64,000 nucleotides of DNA from Tenacibaculum discolor. GTDB lineage: Bacteria; Bacteroidota; Bacteroidia; Flavobacteriales; Flavobacteriaceae. Shown piece by piece: positions 27,834 through 37,800 of this stretch (positions are counted from its first letter, which is position 1; each line of letters begins with the position of its first letter). The DNA lies in assembly GCF_003664185.1 (NCBI RefSeq), contig NZ_RCCS01000004.1:496001-560000 (forward strand), in the 5' to 3' direction. The notes beneath the pieces were generated by a model, which worked only from the letters and a program-made list of their open reading frames with translations, was not told where the DNA came from and made no database searches. Both the position numbers and the translations under genes were made by a program.

Positions 27834-28262
27834 ATGGAAACGATTGAAAAGTTAAAGAAAAAAAGAGCTTTACCTTTTTGTACTGGTATACCAGAATTGG
27901 TTTAGGTATAGTATTTATACTATCAGAAATTAGAAAACTCACTAGTATTAAATTCACTACATTACCTATTGACAGTCCCTTTCAAACATACTTCAATGCA
28001 ATATATAATACAGGTTTTTATTGGAATTTATAGGTTACTTTCAAATCTTAATTGGTGTTTTTTTAACCACTTTACAATTATGCCCAGTCTTTTGAGGATA
28101 CCAGTAGTTATAAACATTTTTCTAATTTCTATACCCTTAAACATATAAGGAACACCTGTAATAACCTCAACTATGGTTTTAGGAAATCTATATTTACTTA
28201 TTTGGCATTATAAAAACTATTTAAAGAGCTTTCTAAACTTTATAAGAACTACTATTTTTTGA
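27834..28262 (+). pseudogene. Decayed DoxX-like membrane protein gene
   Basis: Starts METIEKLKKKRAL, then runs through at least two other frames: RIGLGIVFILSEIRKLTSI, FTTLPIDSPFQTYFNAIYNT with GFYWN, FIGYFQILIGVFLTTLQL, and later PVVINIFLISIPLN, GTPVITSTMVLGNLYLLIWH, ending at TGA 28260-28262. In sum this is a ~140-aa four-helix membrane protein of DoxX type with several frameshifts and a nonsense codon. The family call is by overall pattern (R-x-GLGIVFILSxIRKL) and is tentative; the decay is directly visible. Confidence 0.65.
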
Positions 28263-28303
28263 AAGGAAACAGCAATAAAAACGACTACATGTCTACAATT
28301 TTG

Positions 28304-28311
28304 TAAATTTG
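28304..28311 (+). promoter_or_regulatory. -7 element of the GAF-protein gene
   Basis: TAAATTTG 22 bases before the ATG at 28334. No clear -33 element. Confidence 0.4.
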
Positions 28312-28333
28312 TATAGATTCATTTTTTCATTCT

Positions 28334-30718
28334 ATGAACATAAGACGAACAAAAGACATTCAGAATATAGAGCTCCCTTTTAAACTGAAAATAAGTTTTG
28401 AAAAGATTGTTGCTTTATTTCAAAAATATGCAGCTAAAGAACATGAAAGGCACCCATATCATGAGTCTTCTACAAATATAGTTCGAGAAGCAAAAAAAGC
28501 TCCTGAATTAATTGATGGTTTTTCTGATGAATCTATATTAGAAAAGTATCAAGACACTATTGAGTTGTTACTTGAACCTTTATTTCCTGAATTATTATTA
28601 GAGAATGAAATTAAAGCAGTAAGTATTCCGTTTACTTTTACATCTTTTAAATTCACTAATCGGTTTGAAAAAATTTTACAAAATGCTGGAGACGACTACG
28701 AGTTAAGAGTTCGTCATTTTGAAAGTGATTTAATGTACAAGTATGCTTGTAGCATCATATTAACTGAAGTGTACAACTACTCTATTGATATAAAACGTCC
28801 TTTTTATTTTGATATTCCTGATAAAACAACCAATACTATAAAAAATTACCGTGCAGCGTTTAATGCTGACTTCATGGAGATTTTACCAACCCAAAACGCT
28901 CCAAAAATAACTGAAGAAGACATTAAATTTTTACTAGACAATTTTGATGATATCGATGTTTGGAAAGAAAAATTCCCTCCTGAATCGTATATTTTTAAAG
29001 GATTTGGAATAATGAATCTATTTGATGTTACAACCGATGAAATTATTTCAGAAATAAGAACTAGTCTTATAAAAAAAGATGATGATTTAGTTAGTACATT
29101 ACAAGAGATATTTCGAAGATTCTTTGGAATAAATGATTTATCCTTAGGGTTTTCTATTTTTGAAACAGACTCAAACAACTTTAATTCATCTCATATAAAC
29201 AAAGAAGAAAGTCTTGTTTTAAGTTATGAGAAAGATGTTTCTTGTGATTGCATTTTTTGTAATTATATTTTAGAAAAACTTTTTATAAACAACGAAACCC
29301 TTGCTATTTCTGATGTAGAAAAGTATGGTAAACAAACTGACAACAAGAGTTTTTATCAACGTTTAAAAGAGAAAAACATTGGTAGTATTATTTTGGTTCC
29401 AATACAAGCATCCACTAAAAATAGCCTAGCTATTATTGAGTTTGCTTCACCAAGACCTTTTGAATTAAACTCAATCAATCAGAATAAATTACAAGATTTA
29501 ATTCCATTATTTAAAATTGCTGTTGATCGCTTTTCTGAAGAACACCAAAACATATTGGAAGCTACGATTCAAGAAAACTATACCTCAATACACCCAACAG
29601 TAAAGTGGCGTTTTTACGAAGCAGCTGAAAGATTCCATAGAGAATCATATGAAGCTAAAGAAAAGGTTAAAATTGAGGATATTATTTTTCCAGATGTACA
29701 CCCTTTGTATGGTCAATCAGATATAAAAGGTTCTTCCATTGCTAGAAACACAGCTATTAAAGAAGATTTAACCACTCAACTCTCTTTAGCTATTTCCGTA
29801 TTATTAGAGGCTTGTAAATTTGAAAGCCTCCCTATTTATAAAGAATTACGTTTTAGAGTTGAAGAATATTTATCAGAAGTAAAAAAAGGATTAAAAGCTG
29901 GTGATGAAATAGCTATTTTAGACTTCTTAAAACGTGAAATTTATCCTGTTTTTAATCATATAAAAATGGTTAATAATGATTTAAGCTCCTTGGTAGAGTC
30001 ATACATAAATCGTTTAGACCCTAACTTACAAGTAGTATACGAAAAACGTAAAGCTTATGAAGATAGCGTTACTTTACTAAATGATAAATTGGCTTCTTTT
30101 ATTGATGCCAGACAGGAAGAAGCACAACAAATGTTTCCTCATTATTTTGAACGTTATAAAACCGATGGTGTTGAGTATAACATGTATATAGGTCAGTCAT
30201 TAACAAAAGAGAAAAAATATGACGACTTATATTTATATAACCTTAGGTTATGGCAATTACAAGTAATGTGTGAAATGGAGAATGTAGCCTTAAAAGCTGC
30301 TGAAAAAATGGAGCATAAACTTAGAGTAGCTTCGTTAATTTTAGTACATAGTAATCCATTAGCAATAAAGTTTAGAATGGATGAAAAACAGTTTGATGTT
30401 GATGGTGCATACAATATTCGTTACGAAATAATTAAAAAACGTATTGATAAAGCTCATATAAAAGGAACCGAAGAACGACTAACTGTTCCTGGTAAAATAG
30501 CCATTGTATACTCTCAAGACAAAGACGCTGAAGAGTATTACAAATACATTAAATATTTACAATCTAAAAACCTATTGGGTAACGTAGAAAAACTAGATAT
30601 TGAAGATTTACAAGGTGTTTCAGGATTAAAAGCATTACGTGCAGAGGTTATCTACAACAAAAACTTTGAAACTCAAAAAACAATGACTATTGACGAGCTT
30701 ATCCAAGAGTTTAAATAG
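28334..30718 (+). CDS. Large cytosolic GAF-domain protein
   Basis: 794 aa, no signal peptide or membrane helix. A middle segment (about 270-400) has GAF-like features: two cysteines in SCDCIFCNYILEK, then NIGSIILVPIQAS with LAIIEFASPRPF. The N- and C-terminal parts are mostly helical and of no family I recognise. This long GAF protein is conserved in flavobacteria by my recollection. It converges, with only 3 bases between stops, on the HD-PycTM gene. A sensory or scaffold role is possible; no kinase or cyclase output domain is visible. Confidence 0.6.
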   Translation: MNIRRTKDIQNIELPFKLKISFEKIVALFQKYAAKEHERHPYHESSTNIVREAKKAPELIDGFSDESILEKYQDTIELLLEPLFPELLLENEIKAVSIPFTFTSFKFTNRFEKILQNAGDDYELRVRHFESDLMYKYACSIILTEVYNYSIDIKRPFYFDIPDKTTNTIKNYRAAFNADFMEILPTQNAPKITEEDIKFLLDNFDDIDVWKEKFPPESYIFKGFGIMNLFDVTTDEIISEIRTSLIKKDDDLVSTLQEIFRRFFGINDLSLGFSIFETDSNNFNSSHINKEESLVLSYEKDVSCDCIFCNYILEKLFINNETLAISDVEKYGKQTDNKSFYQRLKEKNIGSIILVPIQASTKNSLAIIEFASPRPFELNSINQNKLQDLIPLFKIAVDRFSEEHQNILEATIQENYTSIHPTVKWRFYEAAERFHRESYEAKEKVKIEDIIFPDVHPLYGQSDIKGSSIARNTAIKEDLTTQLSLAISVLLEACKFESLPIYKELRFRVEEYLSEVKKGLKAGDEIAILDFLKREIYPVFNHIKMVNNDLSSLVESYINRLDPNLQVVYEKRKAYEDSVTLLNDKLASFIDARQEEAQQMFPHYFERYKTDGVEYNMYIGQSLTKEKKYDDLYLYNLRLWQLQVMCEMENVALKAAEKMEHKLRVASLILVHSNPLAIKFRMDEKQFDVDGAYNIRYEIIKKRIDKAHIKGTEERLTVPGKIAIVYSQDKDAEEYYKYIKYLQSKNLLGNVEKLDIEDLQGVSGLKALRAEVIYNKNFETQKTMTIDELIQEFK

Positions 30719-30721
30719 TTA

Positions 30722-31951
30722 TTATAATAACACAGAAACCACCTCTCCTACTTTTGACGCTTGTTCTTGCATATAAAATGCAATTGCAAAGGCTACTACA
30801 CTTACTAAAATACCAATCATAAAAACGGTATATGTAATTCGTAGTAACTTATATTTTCTATTTAAAACTAACCCTAAGAAATATAAATCTTTTGTAAGAG
30901 AACCATACAGGTAATCACGGTCTTTCATCATTTCACTCATTGCCCAATCAAAATCTGGCAACTGCATTTGATGAAAATTTCCAAAAAACAATAAGTTTAC
31001 TTTTTTATTTACCACATCTTCTTTGGTAAACTTCCCTTCGGTAACATTGGGTCTCGTTGCCAAAACTGATAACACGATTGATATTACTGTAAAAAACACA
31101 AAAACAATAGTAGGTGTTATCAAATAATGATTTGACGGATTATCTAATTTTGGAATTAATGTAGACAGTGTCATCGAAATAATAATTGCATTAACCGATA
31201 GTAAAATATTAGCCTTTGTATCTGCAATATCACTTAACGTAATATGGTTACGAAGCGCTACACGAAACATAGTTTCAATTCCTCTCTCCGGTAATTCAAT
31301 CTTATTTTTTTTGTACGCTAATTCTTCTTTTTTCTGTTTTAGCTTAGCCGCTTCTTGTACTTCTTTTTGTTTTCTCTTTAAAAGCTGAGCTATATTTTTA
31401 CTCTTCTGTTTTTCCCATAATTTAGAAGCCTTACTAGTATAAAAACGATGCTTTGTTAAAAAATCAAGATTAGAATCATCCCACTCAACAGTTTTTATCT
31501 TTTTCTCACATACTAATTCTCTCTCCTTTCGCAATAACTCGTTAAAATCTGTATAATTTTTACTTCCAACATGAGAACAATCAGCATCTCTCAACACTTT
31601 TTCTAGTTCAGTTTGAGGTTTAGCGCCCATTTTTGTTGAAGCTATCAATTTAGATACTTCGTCAATAATACCTTCTTCAACCTCTTTAGTTTTTAAGAAA
31701 TCAGTAGCTATGTTTATGCTCTCCTCTTCATGGTTTTCAGGATTAACTGTATAACCAACATCATGAAACCATGCTGCTAAAGTTAAAATCTGTTGCTGTT
31801 CTTCTGAAAAGCTCTCCCCTTCTATTAACTCAAGTGATTTTTCTACCACTCGTTGAGTATGAGCTATATTATGATATACAAAGTTTTTATCTAATTTCTC
31901 ACTTAGTAAATCAATTACAAACTGCTCTGTTTCTTGTATCAAACTATTCAT
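30722..31951 (-). CDS. HD-domain protein fused to a Pycsar-effector-type membrane domain
   Basis: 409 aa. Residues 1-160 form an HD phosphohydrolase domain: HNIAHTQRVV near 27-36, AWFHDVGYTVNPENHEE near 63-79 and a later RDADCSHVG. A charged helical linker (about 180-225) follows. The C-terminal 180 residues match the PycTM/DUF5706 pattern: RVALRNHITLSDIADTKANI then LLSVNAIIISMTLSTLIP, with three or four membrane helices (about 247-265, 275-300, 375-396). PycTM proteins are the membrane effectors of cyclic-pyrimidine anti-phage signalling; HD domains hydrolyse nucleotides or phosphate esters. No cyclase is nearby, so a housekeeping or solitary role is likely. Confidence 0.8.
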   Translation of the reverse strand: MNSLIQETEQFVIDLLSEKLDKNFVYHNIAHTQRVVEKSLELIEGESFSEEQQQILTLAAWFHDVGYTVNPENHEEESINIATDFLKTKEVEEGIIDEVSKLIASTKMGAKPQTELEKVLRDADCSHVGSKNYTDFNELLRKERELVCEKKIKTVEWDDSNLDFLTKHRFYTSKASKLWEKQKSKNIAQLLKRKQKEVQEAAKLKQKKEELAYKKNKIELPERGIETMFRVALRNHITLSDIADTKANILLSVNAIIISMTLSTLIPKLDNPSNHYLITPTIVFVFFTVISIVLSVLATRPNVTEGKFTKEDVVNKKVNLLFFGNFHQMQLPDFDWAMSEMMKDRDYLYGSLTKDLYFLGLVLNRKYKLLRITYTVFMIGILVSVVAFAIAFYMQEQASKVGEVVSVLL

Positions 31952-32048
31952 GAAAAAGGTTTTTGCTAAAATAATAAATTATTAACCAGTATTAATTTTT
32001 AATAAAGTGATAAAAAAGTGTATTTTTAAAAGAGTTTTTTTACACAAA

Positions 32049-33068
32049 ATGACACACGAACTTAAAGAAATTATAAGACAAGCCACCATAAATCAACAAC
32101 AAGGCTTACAGAATGTTTTAGCAACGGTTGTAGATTTAGACGGCTCTTCTTATAGAAAACCAGGAGTTAGAATGCTACTTTCTTCTGACGGAAAAATAAT
32201 TGGAGCTATTAGTGGAGGCTGTGTTGAAAAAGAAGTACAACGTAGAGCTCAATCGGTTTTTGAAAACAACAAACCTAAAGTAATAACCTATGATGGTCGT
32301 TATCGTTTAGGTTGTGAAGGAATATTATATGTTCTTTTAGAACCTTTTAATCTTTCAACTGATTTTATAGAAGCTTTCTCAGAAAACAACATTCGAAGAG
32401 AGTCGTATAACATTACATCTTTCTTTATAAAAGAAGATGAAGTATACGGGAATTTCGGTTCTATAATTCAATTTAACAACCAACAAAGGTTTTCTTTCAA
32501 CAAAGATTTTTATTCTGAAAAAACAGACCATTTAACTACTTTTAAACAAACCTTACAACCACTATTTCGCCTGCTTATTATTGGTGGAGAACATGATGCT
32601 GTAAAACTATGTATGCAAGCAACTCAGTTAGGTTGGGAAGTTGATGTAGTTACCTCTATAAAAGACCCAAAAGAGTTAGCTAATTTTCCAGGTGCTAAAT
32701 CGGTAGTTGCTCAAACTCCAGAAGTAATTCAGCTTTCTCATGTAAATATCAATACTGCAGTTGTTATTATGAATCATAATTTTACTTACGATTTACGTTG
32801 GTTGATTAAATTACAAGAACAAAACCCTGTTTACATTGGTATTTTAGGTGCTGCTAAACGACGAGAAAAACTATTTAACGAACTATTTGAATTTTCACCC
32901 GATATTACTGATGATTTTTTAGAAAAAATTCATACACCAGCTGGTTTAAACATTGGAGCTGAAACTCCTGAAGAAATTGCGTTATCAATCTTAGCAGAAA
33001 TATTATCTGTAATTCGTAACAAAGAAGTATTTTCTCTAAAAAAAATTACTGGACGAATCCATAACTAA
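32049..33068 (+). CDS. XdhC/CoxI family protein
   Basis: 339 aa from the ATG at 32049 (MTHELKEIIRQATINQQQGL); a GTG 42 bases upstream adds an unlikely basic leader. The N-terminal XdhC_CoxI domain has DGSSYRKPGVRMLLSSDGK followed by IIGAISGGCVEKEV. The C-terminal Rossmann domain begins LLIIGGEHDAVKLCMQAT (about 180) and ends LNIGAETPEEIALSILAE. Family members load and sulfurate molybdenum cofactor for xanthine dehydrogenase or similar hydroxylases. A MobA-like nucleotidyltransferase follows 4 bases later, the usual partner. No hydroxylase subunit is in the window. Confidence 0.9.
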   Translation: MTHELKEIIRQATINQQQGLQNVLATVVDLDGSSYRKPGVRMLLSSDGKIIGAISGGCVEKEVQRRAQSVFENNKPKVITYDGRYRLGCEGILYVLLEPFNLSTDFIEAFSENNIRRESYNITSFFIKEDEVYGNFGSIIQFNNQQRFSFNKDFYSEKTDHLTTFKQTLQPLFRLLIIGGEHDAVKLCMQATQLGWEVDVVTSIKDPKELANFPGAKSVVAQTPEVIQLSHVNINTAVVIMNHNFTYDLRWLIKLQEQNPVYIGILGAAKRREKLFNELFEFSPDITDDFLEKIHTPAGLNIGAETPEEIALSILAEILSVIRNKEVFSLKKITGRIHN

Positions 33069-33072
33069 TGCG

Positions 33073-33657
33073 ATGCAAAAAACAGCAATTCTCATATTAG
33101 CTGCTGGAAGTGCTTCCCGAATGGGAAAAATGAAACAATTGCTTCCTTATAAAAACACAACGTTACTAGAATGGATAATTGAACAAGCTCTAAAATCAAT
33201 AGTTAAAAATGTATTTTGTGTATTAGGAGCTAATAAGGATACTATTGAAAAAAAACTTGCTTCAAATACCATTAAAATCATTTATAACCCTAATTATAAA
33301 AACGGATTAAGTACTAGCATCGTAGCAGGTATTGATTTCTTACAAAAACATAACTTTGACAATGCCTTAATAATACTAGCAGATCAACCTCATGTTACTT
33401 CTGAGTACTTGAACTCGTTGATTGAAGCTTCAAAAAAGAACCCTTCTAAAATAATTGCCTCTAACTACCAAGGTAGTGTTGGAGTTCCTGCTATGTTTCC
33501 GAAAAAATATTTTAATGATTTGTTAAATCTAGAAGGTGATAAAGGAGCTAAGAATTTCCTATTAAAACATAACAGTAATGTTCTTAAAATTAATTCCCAT
33601 CAAAACTTACTAGACATTGATACTCCTGAAGACTATCAGCATTTACTAAAGCAATAA
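33073..33657 (+). CDS. MobA-like / MocA-type nucleotidyltransferase
   Basis: 194 aa. The N-terminal nucleotide-binding motif LAAGSASRMGKMKQLLPY (about 9-26) and the later DQPHVTSEYLNSL are typical of the MobA-like NTP transferases that cytidylylate or guanylylate molybdopterin. It ends DIDTPEDYQHLL, the normal end of the family. It is 4 bases downstream of the XdhC-like gene, forming a two-gene molybdenum cofactor maturation operon. Confidence 0.88.
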   Translation: MQKTAILILAAGSASRMGKMKQLLPYKNTTLLEWIIEQALKSIVKNVFCVLGANKDTIEKKLASNTIKIIYNPNYKNGLSTSIVAGIDFLQKHNFDNALIILADQPHVTSEYLNSLIEASKKNPSKIIASNYQGSVGVPAMFPKKYFNDLLNLEGDKGAKNFLLKHNSNVLKINSHQNLLDIDTPEDYQHLLKQ

Positions 33658-33702
33658 TTTTAGCTCAAAAAGCCTTATTTTTACATAACCAAAAAACAAA
33701 AC

Positions 33703-36700
33703 ATGAACTTAACCAAGTTTTGCATGTATCTAACTATAGCTGTTATAGTTAGTGGTTGTGCATCTTATAAAGCTAAGTACGCAGATAAAACTTCTCCAAG
33801 AACAATTCAAACAAATAAAGAATTGGTACACTCCTTTTATTTAATTGGAGATGCTGGTAATGCCGAAATGGGACAGACCACCTCTACTCTAAAATATTTC
33901 CAAGAAAAGTTAGCTAAAGCAACTAAAAATGCTACCACCATATTTTTAGGAGACAATATATATCCATACGGAATACCAAACAAAAACCATAAAGATAGAG
34001 CCTTAGCTGAACATCGTTTACAAACGCAAATTGATGCTTTGCAAGACTTTAAAGGAAAAACAATTTTTATTCCTGGAAACCATGACTGGTACAATGGTGT
34101 TGATGGCTTAAAGCGTCAAGAAAAAATGGTAGAGAAAGCGTTAGGTAAAAATTCGTTTTTACCTGAAGGAGGTTGCGGACTAGATAAAGTAAAGATTAAT
34201 GATGACCTAACTTTAATTCTTATTGATAGCCGTTGGTTTATTATGGACTGGGATAAAGAGCCTAAAATGAACGATAATTGCGATATTAAAACTCGTGAAC
34301 GTTTTATTCAAGAGCTATCTAGTTTGTTCAAAAAAAACAGGTATAAAAATGTTGTAGTCGCAGTGCATCATCCTTTATATAGCAATGGCCCTCATGGTGG
34401 AAGCTTTTCAGTAAAAGACCACATGAAACCAGCACCAATTTTAGGTACGTTGAAAAATGCACTACGCTCTCATGCAGGGATTCAAACTGATATTTTTAAT
34501 AAAAACTACAGTGATTTTATTAATCAAATACAAGCTGTTTCTGATGATTTTACAAACAATATTGTATTTGTTTCTGGTCATGACCACAACTTACAATACA
34601 TAGAACAAGACGGATTTAAACAAGTAATTAGTGGTTCTGGTTCAAAACAATCGGCAGCTTTAGTTGGTTATGGTGCACAATTTACTTACGGTAATCACGG
34701 GTATGCTAGATTGAATTATTACAAAGACGGTTCAGCTGTTATTGAATACTACGCTGCCAATACCAAAGACGGACATAAACTCTTATTTAGTAAAGAAATT
34801 GTAAAACCAAAACAAACAAAAAACTATTCAAACTTTCCTGAATACGAAGAGCACAAGAAGTTTATAGAAACCTCAATTTATCCTCCTGAAGCTACTGATG
34901 TTAGTGGTTTTCATAAATTTATGTGGGGAGATTTAAATAGAGACAAATACGGAAAAACAGTAAAAGTTCCTGTATTAGAATTAGAAAATGTTTTTGGAGG
35001 CTTAACTCCTATTCGACGAGGAGGTGGTAATCAAACAAATTCGTTACGATTAGAAAAACCTGAAGGAAAACAGTACGTATTACGCTCAATGGTAAAAGAC
35101 GGAAGTCGTATTATGGGAGGTATTTTAAAAGGGACGTTTTTAGTTGATGTGGTTCAAGATATCTTTACAATGTCTCACCCATATGCTGCTTTTGTGCTTC
35201 CTGATATGGCAGACGCTGTAAATATTTATCATACCAATCCAAAGCTATATTACATGCCTAAACAACCTGCTTTAGGAAAACATAACGACATCTTTGGAGG
35301 GCAGTTATACCTATTAGAAGAACGACCTGCTGGAGACCGTAGTGAATTAGACAACTTCGGAAATTCAGATGATATAATTAGCACATTTGATGTGTTAGAA
35401 AAAATCAGGAAAAACGGTAAACATTCAATCGACCAAGAATGGGTTATTCGTTCGCGTTTGTTTGATATGGTAATTGGTGATTGGGATAGGCATGAAGACC
35501 AATGGCGTTGGGCTTCTTTTAAAACTGAAGAGGGTAAAAAATATTACCGTCCAATTCCTAGAGATAGAGACCAACCTTTTTCTAAGTTTGATGGAGTTAT
35601 GATTCCTCTATTTCAGCAATTTGCGCCCTTAGTAAAGAACATGCAAACTTTTGATAACGATATCAAAAACATGAAATGGTACAATAACTATGCTCGCTTC
35701 TTTGATGCTGCCTTTTTAAATCAATTAACACTTGATGATTGGAATAAACAAGCTGAATATATTCAACAACATTTAACCGATGAAGTAATTGAAAAATCAA
35801 TTCAACAATTACCAAAGGCTATTTACGATATTGATGGAAAAGAAACCATTGCTAAAATTAAGGCTAGAAGAGATCAATTAAAAGAAATTGCTAAACGTTA
35901 CTACACCAAACTAAATAAAGTTGTACATGTAGTTGGTACTGATAAAGATGATAAATTTATCATCAAACGTTTAAATGATGAGGAAACTAGTGTTGTTGTT
36001 TTTAGAAAAGAAAATGAAATCTACAACCGTGTTTTCAAAACAAAAGAAACTAAAGAAATACAGATTTATGGTTTAAATGGAGATGATGAGTTTTTAATTT
36101 CTGGTGATGTACACGATGGAATTTTATTGCGAATTATAGGTGGTCAAAATCACGATGTGTATACCGATAAATCATCCGTTGCAGGTTGGGGAAAGAAAAC
36201 TAAAATATACGATTTTAAATCAAAGAAAAATACGATAAATCCAAGTTCTGAAACTGCGGATTTACGTTCGGATAGTTATTTAAAAAACACCTACGACGCA
36301 CACGACATCAACAACAATACAACTATTGTTTTCCCTAGCTTAGGAAGCAACCCAGATGATGGTTTCTTTTTTGGTGCTTCGGTAACGTATACACAACAAG
36401 GATTCAAAAAACGTCCTTTTGCTAACCAACATATTTTAGCAGCAAACTATTACTCTGCTACTGGTGGTTACGATTTAGAGTACAATGGTGAATTCACTGA
36501 ACTAATTGGTAACTGGAGCTTGCATTTACGTGCTAAAGCTACTAGTGATAATTATTCTTTTAATTTCTTTGGGTGGGGTAACGAAAGTGTTTACGATCAA
36601 ACTTTTGATTTAGATTACTACCGTGTTAAAAAAGAAGAACTTAGTTTTTCTCCTTCGTTATTAAAAAGATTACGAGGTGGAAGCATTTTTAAAATTTCAG

Positions 36701-37362
36701 GAATTATTGAGTCGATAGAAGTTGAAGACACTCCTAATCGATTTATCAATAATTTTGATAACCAGCCTACAGCTATTTTTGATACCAATTATTTTTGGGG
36801 TGGTGAGTTTAACTTTAATCACAACCGTGTAGACAATAGAAGTTTCCCTACCAAAGGGATGAATTTCGATTTAGCTGTTGGAGCTAAAGCCAACTTAGAA
36901 GATTTCGACAGGCGTTTTGGTTACATTAAGAGTTCTTTAGCTATGTATCAAAACCTAGTGTTCAACCGTTCATTAGTTTTTGCTTCTGAAGTAGGGACTC
37001 AAATCAATGTAGGAAATCGTTTTGAAGTTTACCAAGCGGCTACTTTAGGTGGTGAACGTAGTTTACGTGGATTTAATAGAGAACGTTTTTCTGGTACACA
37101 AAGTTTTTATCACAGTAACGATTTACGTTTGCGTTTCGGACGCATTCGTACAGGAATTATTCCTATGAAAATTGGTATTACTGGCGGATTTGATTATGGT
37201 CGTGTATGGTCTCCGTATTCTCCAAACTCAAAGAAATGGCATACCAGTTATGGTGGTTCTTTATGGTTAAGTGGCATCGACTTATTCACTGCTAATATTT
37301 CATACTTTAAAGGAAACTCACAAGAAGACAGAGTAGCTTTAAGTATTGGTTTTTCTTTTTAA
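33703..37362 (+). CDS. Lipoprotein: metallophosphoesterase fused to a BamA-type beta-barrel
   Basis: 1219 aa. A lipoprotein signal (VIVSGCASYK, Cys at 19) leads into a calcineurin-like phosphoesterase domain (about 45-360): LIGDAGNAEMG, FLGDNIYPYG, IPGNHDWYNG, VAVHHPLYSNG, SGHDHNLQYIE, all the expected metal ligands. A middle region (about 400-830) contains RPIPRDRDQPFSKFDG and other unassigned sequence. The C-terminal ~330 residues look like a surface-antigen/BamA-type 16-strand barrel (TLGGERSLRGFNRERFSGTQ and a final F, ALSIGFSF). The protein is thus probably an outer-membrane phosphatase with its catalytic part tethered to its own barrel. Substrate unknown. Confidence 0.85.
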   Translation: MNLTKFCMYLTIAVIVSGCASYKAKYADKTSPRTIQTNKELVHSFYLIGDAGNAEMGQTTSTLKYFQEKLAKATKNATTIFLGDNIYPYGIPNKNHKDRALAEHRLQTQIDALQDFKGKTIFIPGNHDWYNGVDGLKRQEKMVEKALGKNSFLPEGGCGLDKVKINDDLTLILIDSRWFIMDWDKEPKMNDNCDIKTRERFIQELSSLFKKNRYKNVVVAVHHPLYSNGPHGGSFSVKDHMKPAPILGTLKNALRSHAGIQTDIFNKNYSDFINQIQAVSDDFTNNIVFVSGHDHNLQYIEQDGFKQVISGSGSKQSAALVGYGAQFTYGNHGYARLNYYKDGSAVIEYYAANTKDGHKLLFSKEIVKPKQTKNYSNFPEYEEHKKFIETSIYPPEATDVSGFHKFMWGDLNRDKYGKTVKVPVLELENVFGGLTPIRRGGGNQTNSLRLEKPEGKQYVLRSMVKDGSRIMGGILKGTFLVDVVQDIFTMSHPYAAFVLPDMADAVNIYHTNPKLYYMPKQPALGKHNDIFGGQLYLLEERPAGDRSELDNFGNSDDIISTFDVLEKIRKNGKHSIDQEWVIRSRLFDMVIGDWDRHEDQWRWASFKTEEGKKYYRPIPRDRDQPFSKFDGVMIPLFQQFAPLVKNMQTFDNDIKNMKWYNNYARFFDAAFLNQLTLDDWNKQAEYIQQHLTDEVIEKSIQQLPKAIYDIDGKETIAKIKARRDQLKEIAKRYYTKLNKVVHVVGTDKDDKFIIKRLNDEETSVVVFRKENEIYNRVFKTKETKEIQIYGLNGDDEFLISGDVHDGILLRIIGGQNHDVYTDKSSVAGWGKKTKIYDFKSKKNTINPSSETADLRSDSYLKNTYDAHDINNNTTIVFPSLGSNPDDGFFFGASVTYTQQGFKKRPFANQHILAANYYSATGGYDLEYNGEFTELIGNWSLHLRAKATSDNYSFNFFGWGNESVYDQTFDLDYYRVKKEELSFSPSLLKRLRGGSIFKISGIIESIEVEDTPNRFINNFDNQPTAIFDTNYFWGGEFNFNHNRVDNRSFPTKGMNFDLAVGAKANLEDFDRRFGYIKSSLAMYQNLVFNRSLVFASEVGTQINVGNRFEVYQAATLGGERSLRGFNRERFSGTQSFYHSNDLRLRFGRIRTGIIPMKIGITGGFDYGRVWSPYSPNSKKWHTSYGGSLWLSGIDLFTANISYFKGNSQEDRVALSIGFSF

Positions 37363-37374
37363 TTCTTAAAAAAT

Positions 37375-37758
37375 ATGACACAACAAATTGTATTAATTAC
37401 AGGCGCTTTATTTGGTATGTTCGCTGTAATATTTGGTGCTTTTGGAGCACATGCTTTAAAGAAAGTTTTAAATGAAGAGCAATTAAAATCATTTGAAACA
37501 GGTGTAAAATATCAAATGTACCACGCATTGGTTTTGTTATTTGTTGGAAGTTATTTTGACGCTCCTAGTTCGGCAATATATTACGCTTTTGTAGTTGGAA
37601 TTATACTTTTTTCCTTTAGTATTTATGGCTTGGTATTATCAGATGCAAAAGGTAAAAAAATGAAGTTTTTAGGTCCCATTACTCCTTTAGGAGGTTTGCT
37701 ACTAATTGTTGGGTGGGCACTTTTAATATATAACATAAGCCAAACCATACACGGTTAA
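37375..37758 (+). CDS. DUF423 membrane protein
   Basis: 127 aa with four hydrophobic helices. The stretch FGAFGAHALKKVLNEEQLKS with FETGVKYQMYHALVLL is the conserved N-terminus of DUF423 (YgdD-like) proteins, and the C-terminus ends in FLGPITPLGGLLLIVGWALL. Inner-membrane protein of unknown function. It follows the phosphoesterase fusion gene by 12 bases and is probably co-transcribed. Confidence 0.9.
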   Translation: MTQQIVLITGALFGMFAVIFGAFGAHALKKVLNEEQLKSFETGVKYQMYHALVLLFVGSYFDAPSSAIYYAFVVGIILFSFSIYGLVLSDAKGKKMKFLGPITPLGGLLLIVGWALLIYNISQTIHG

Positions 37759-37800
37759 TATGTATGGTTTAGCTAACATGGATAAACAAAAATCATATTG

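Noticed and set aside
30722..31951. Complete Pycsar anti-phage operon
   Set aside because: No pyrimidine cyclase gene is adjacent; the neighbours are a GAF protein and XdhC.
37742..37770. Terminator after the DUF423 gene
   Set aside because: An inverted repeat (AAACCATAC/GTATGGTTT) exists but overlaps the stop codon region and lacks a T run.
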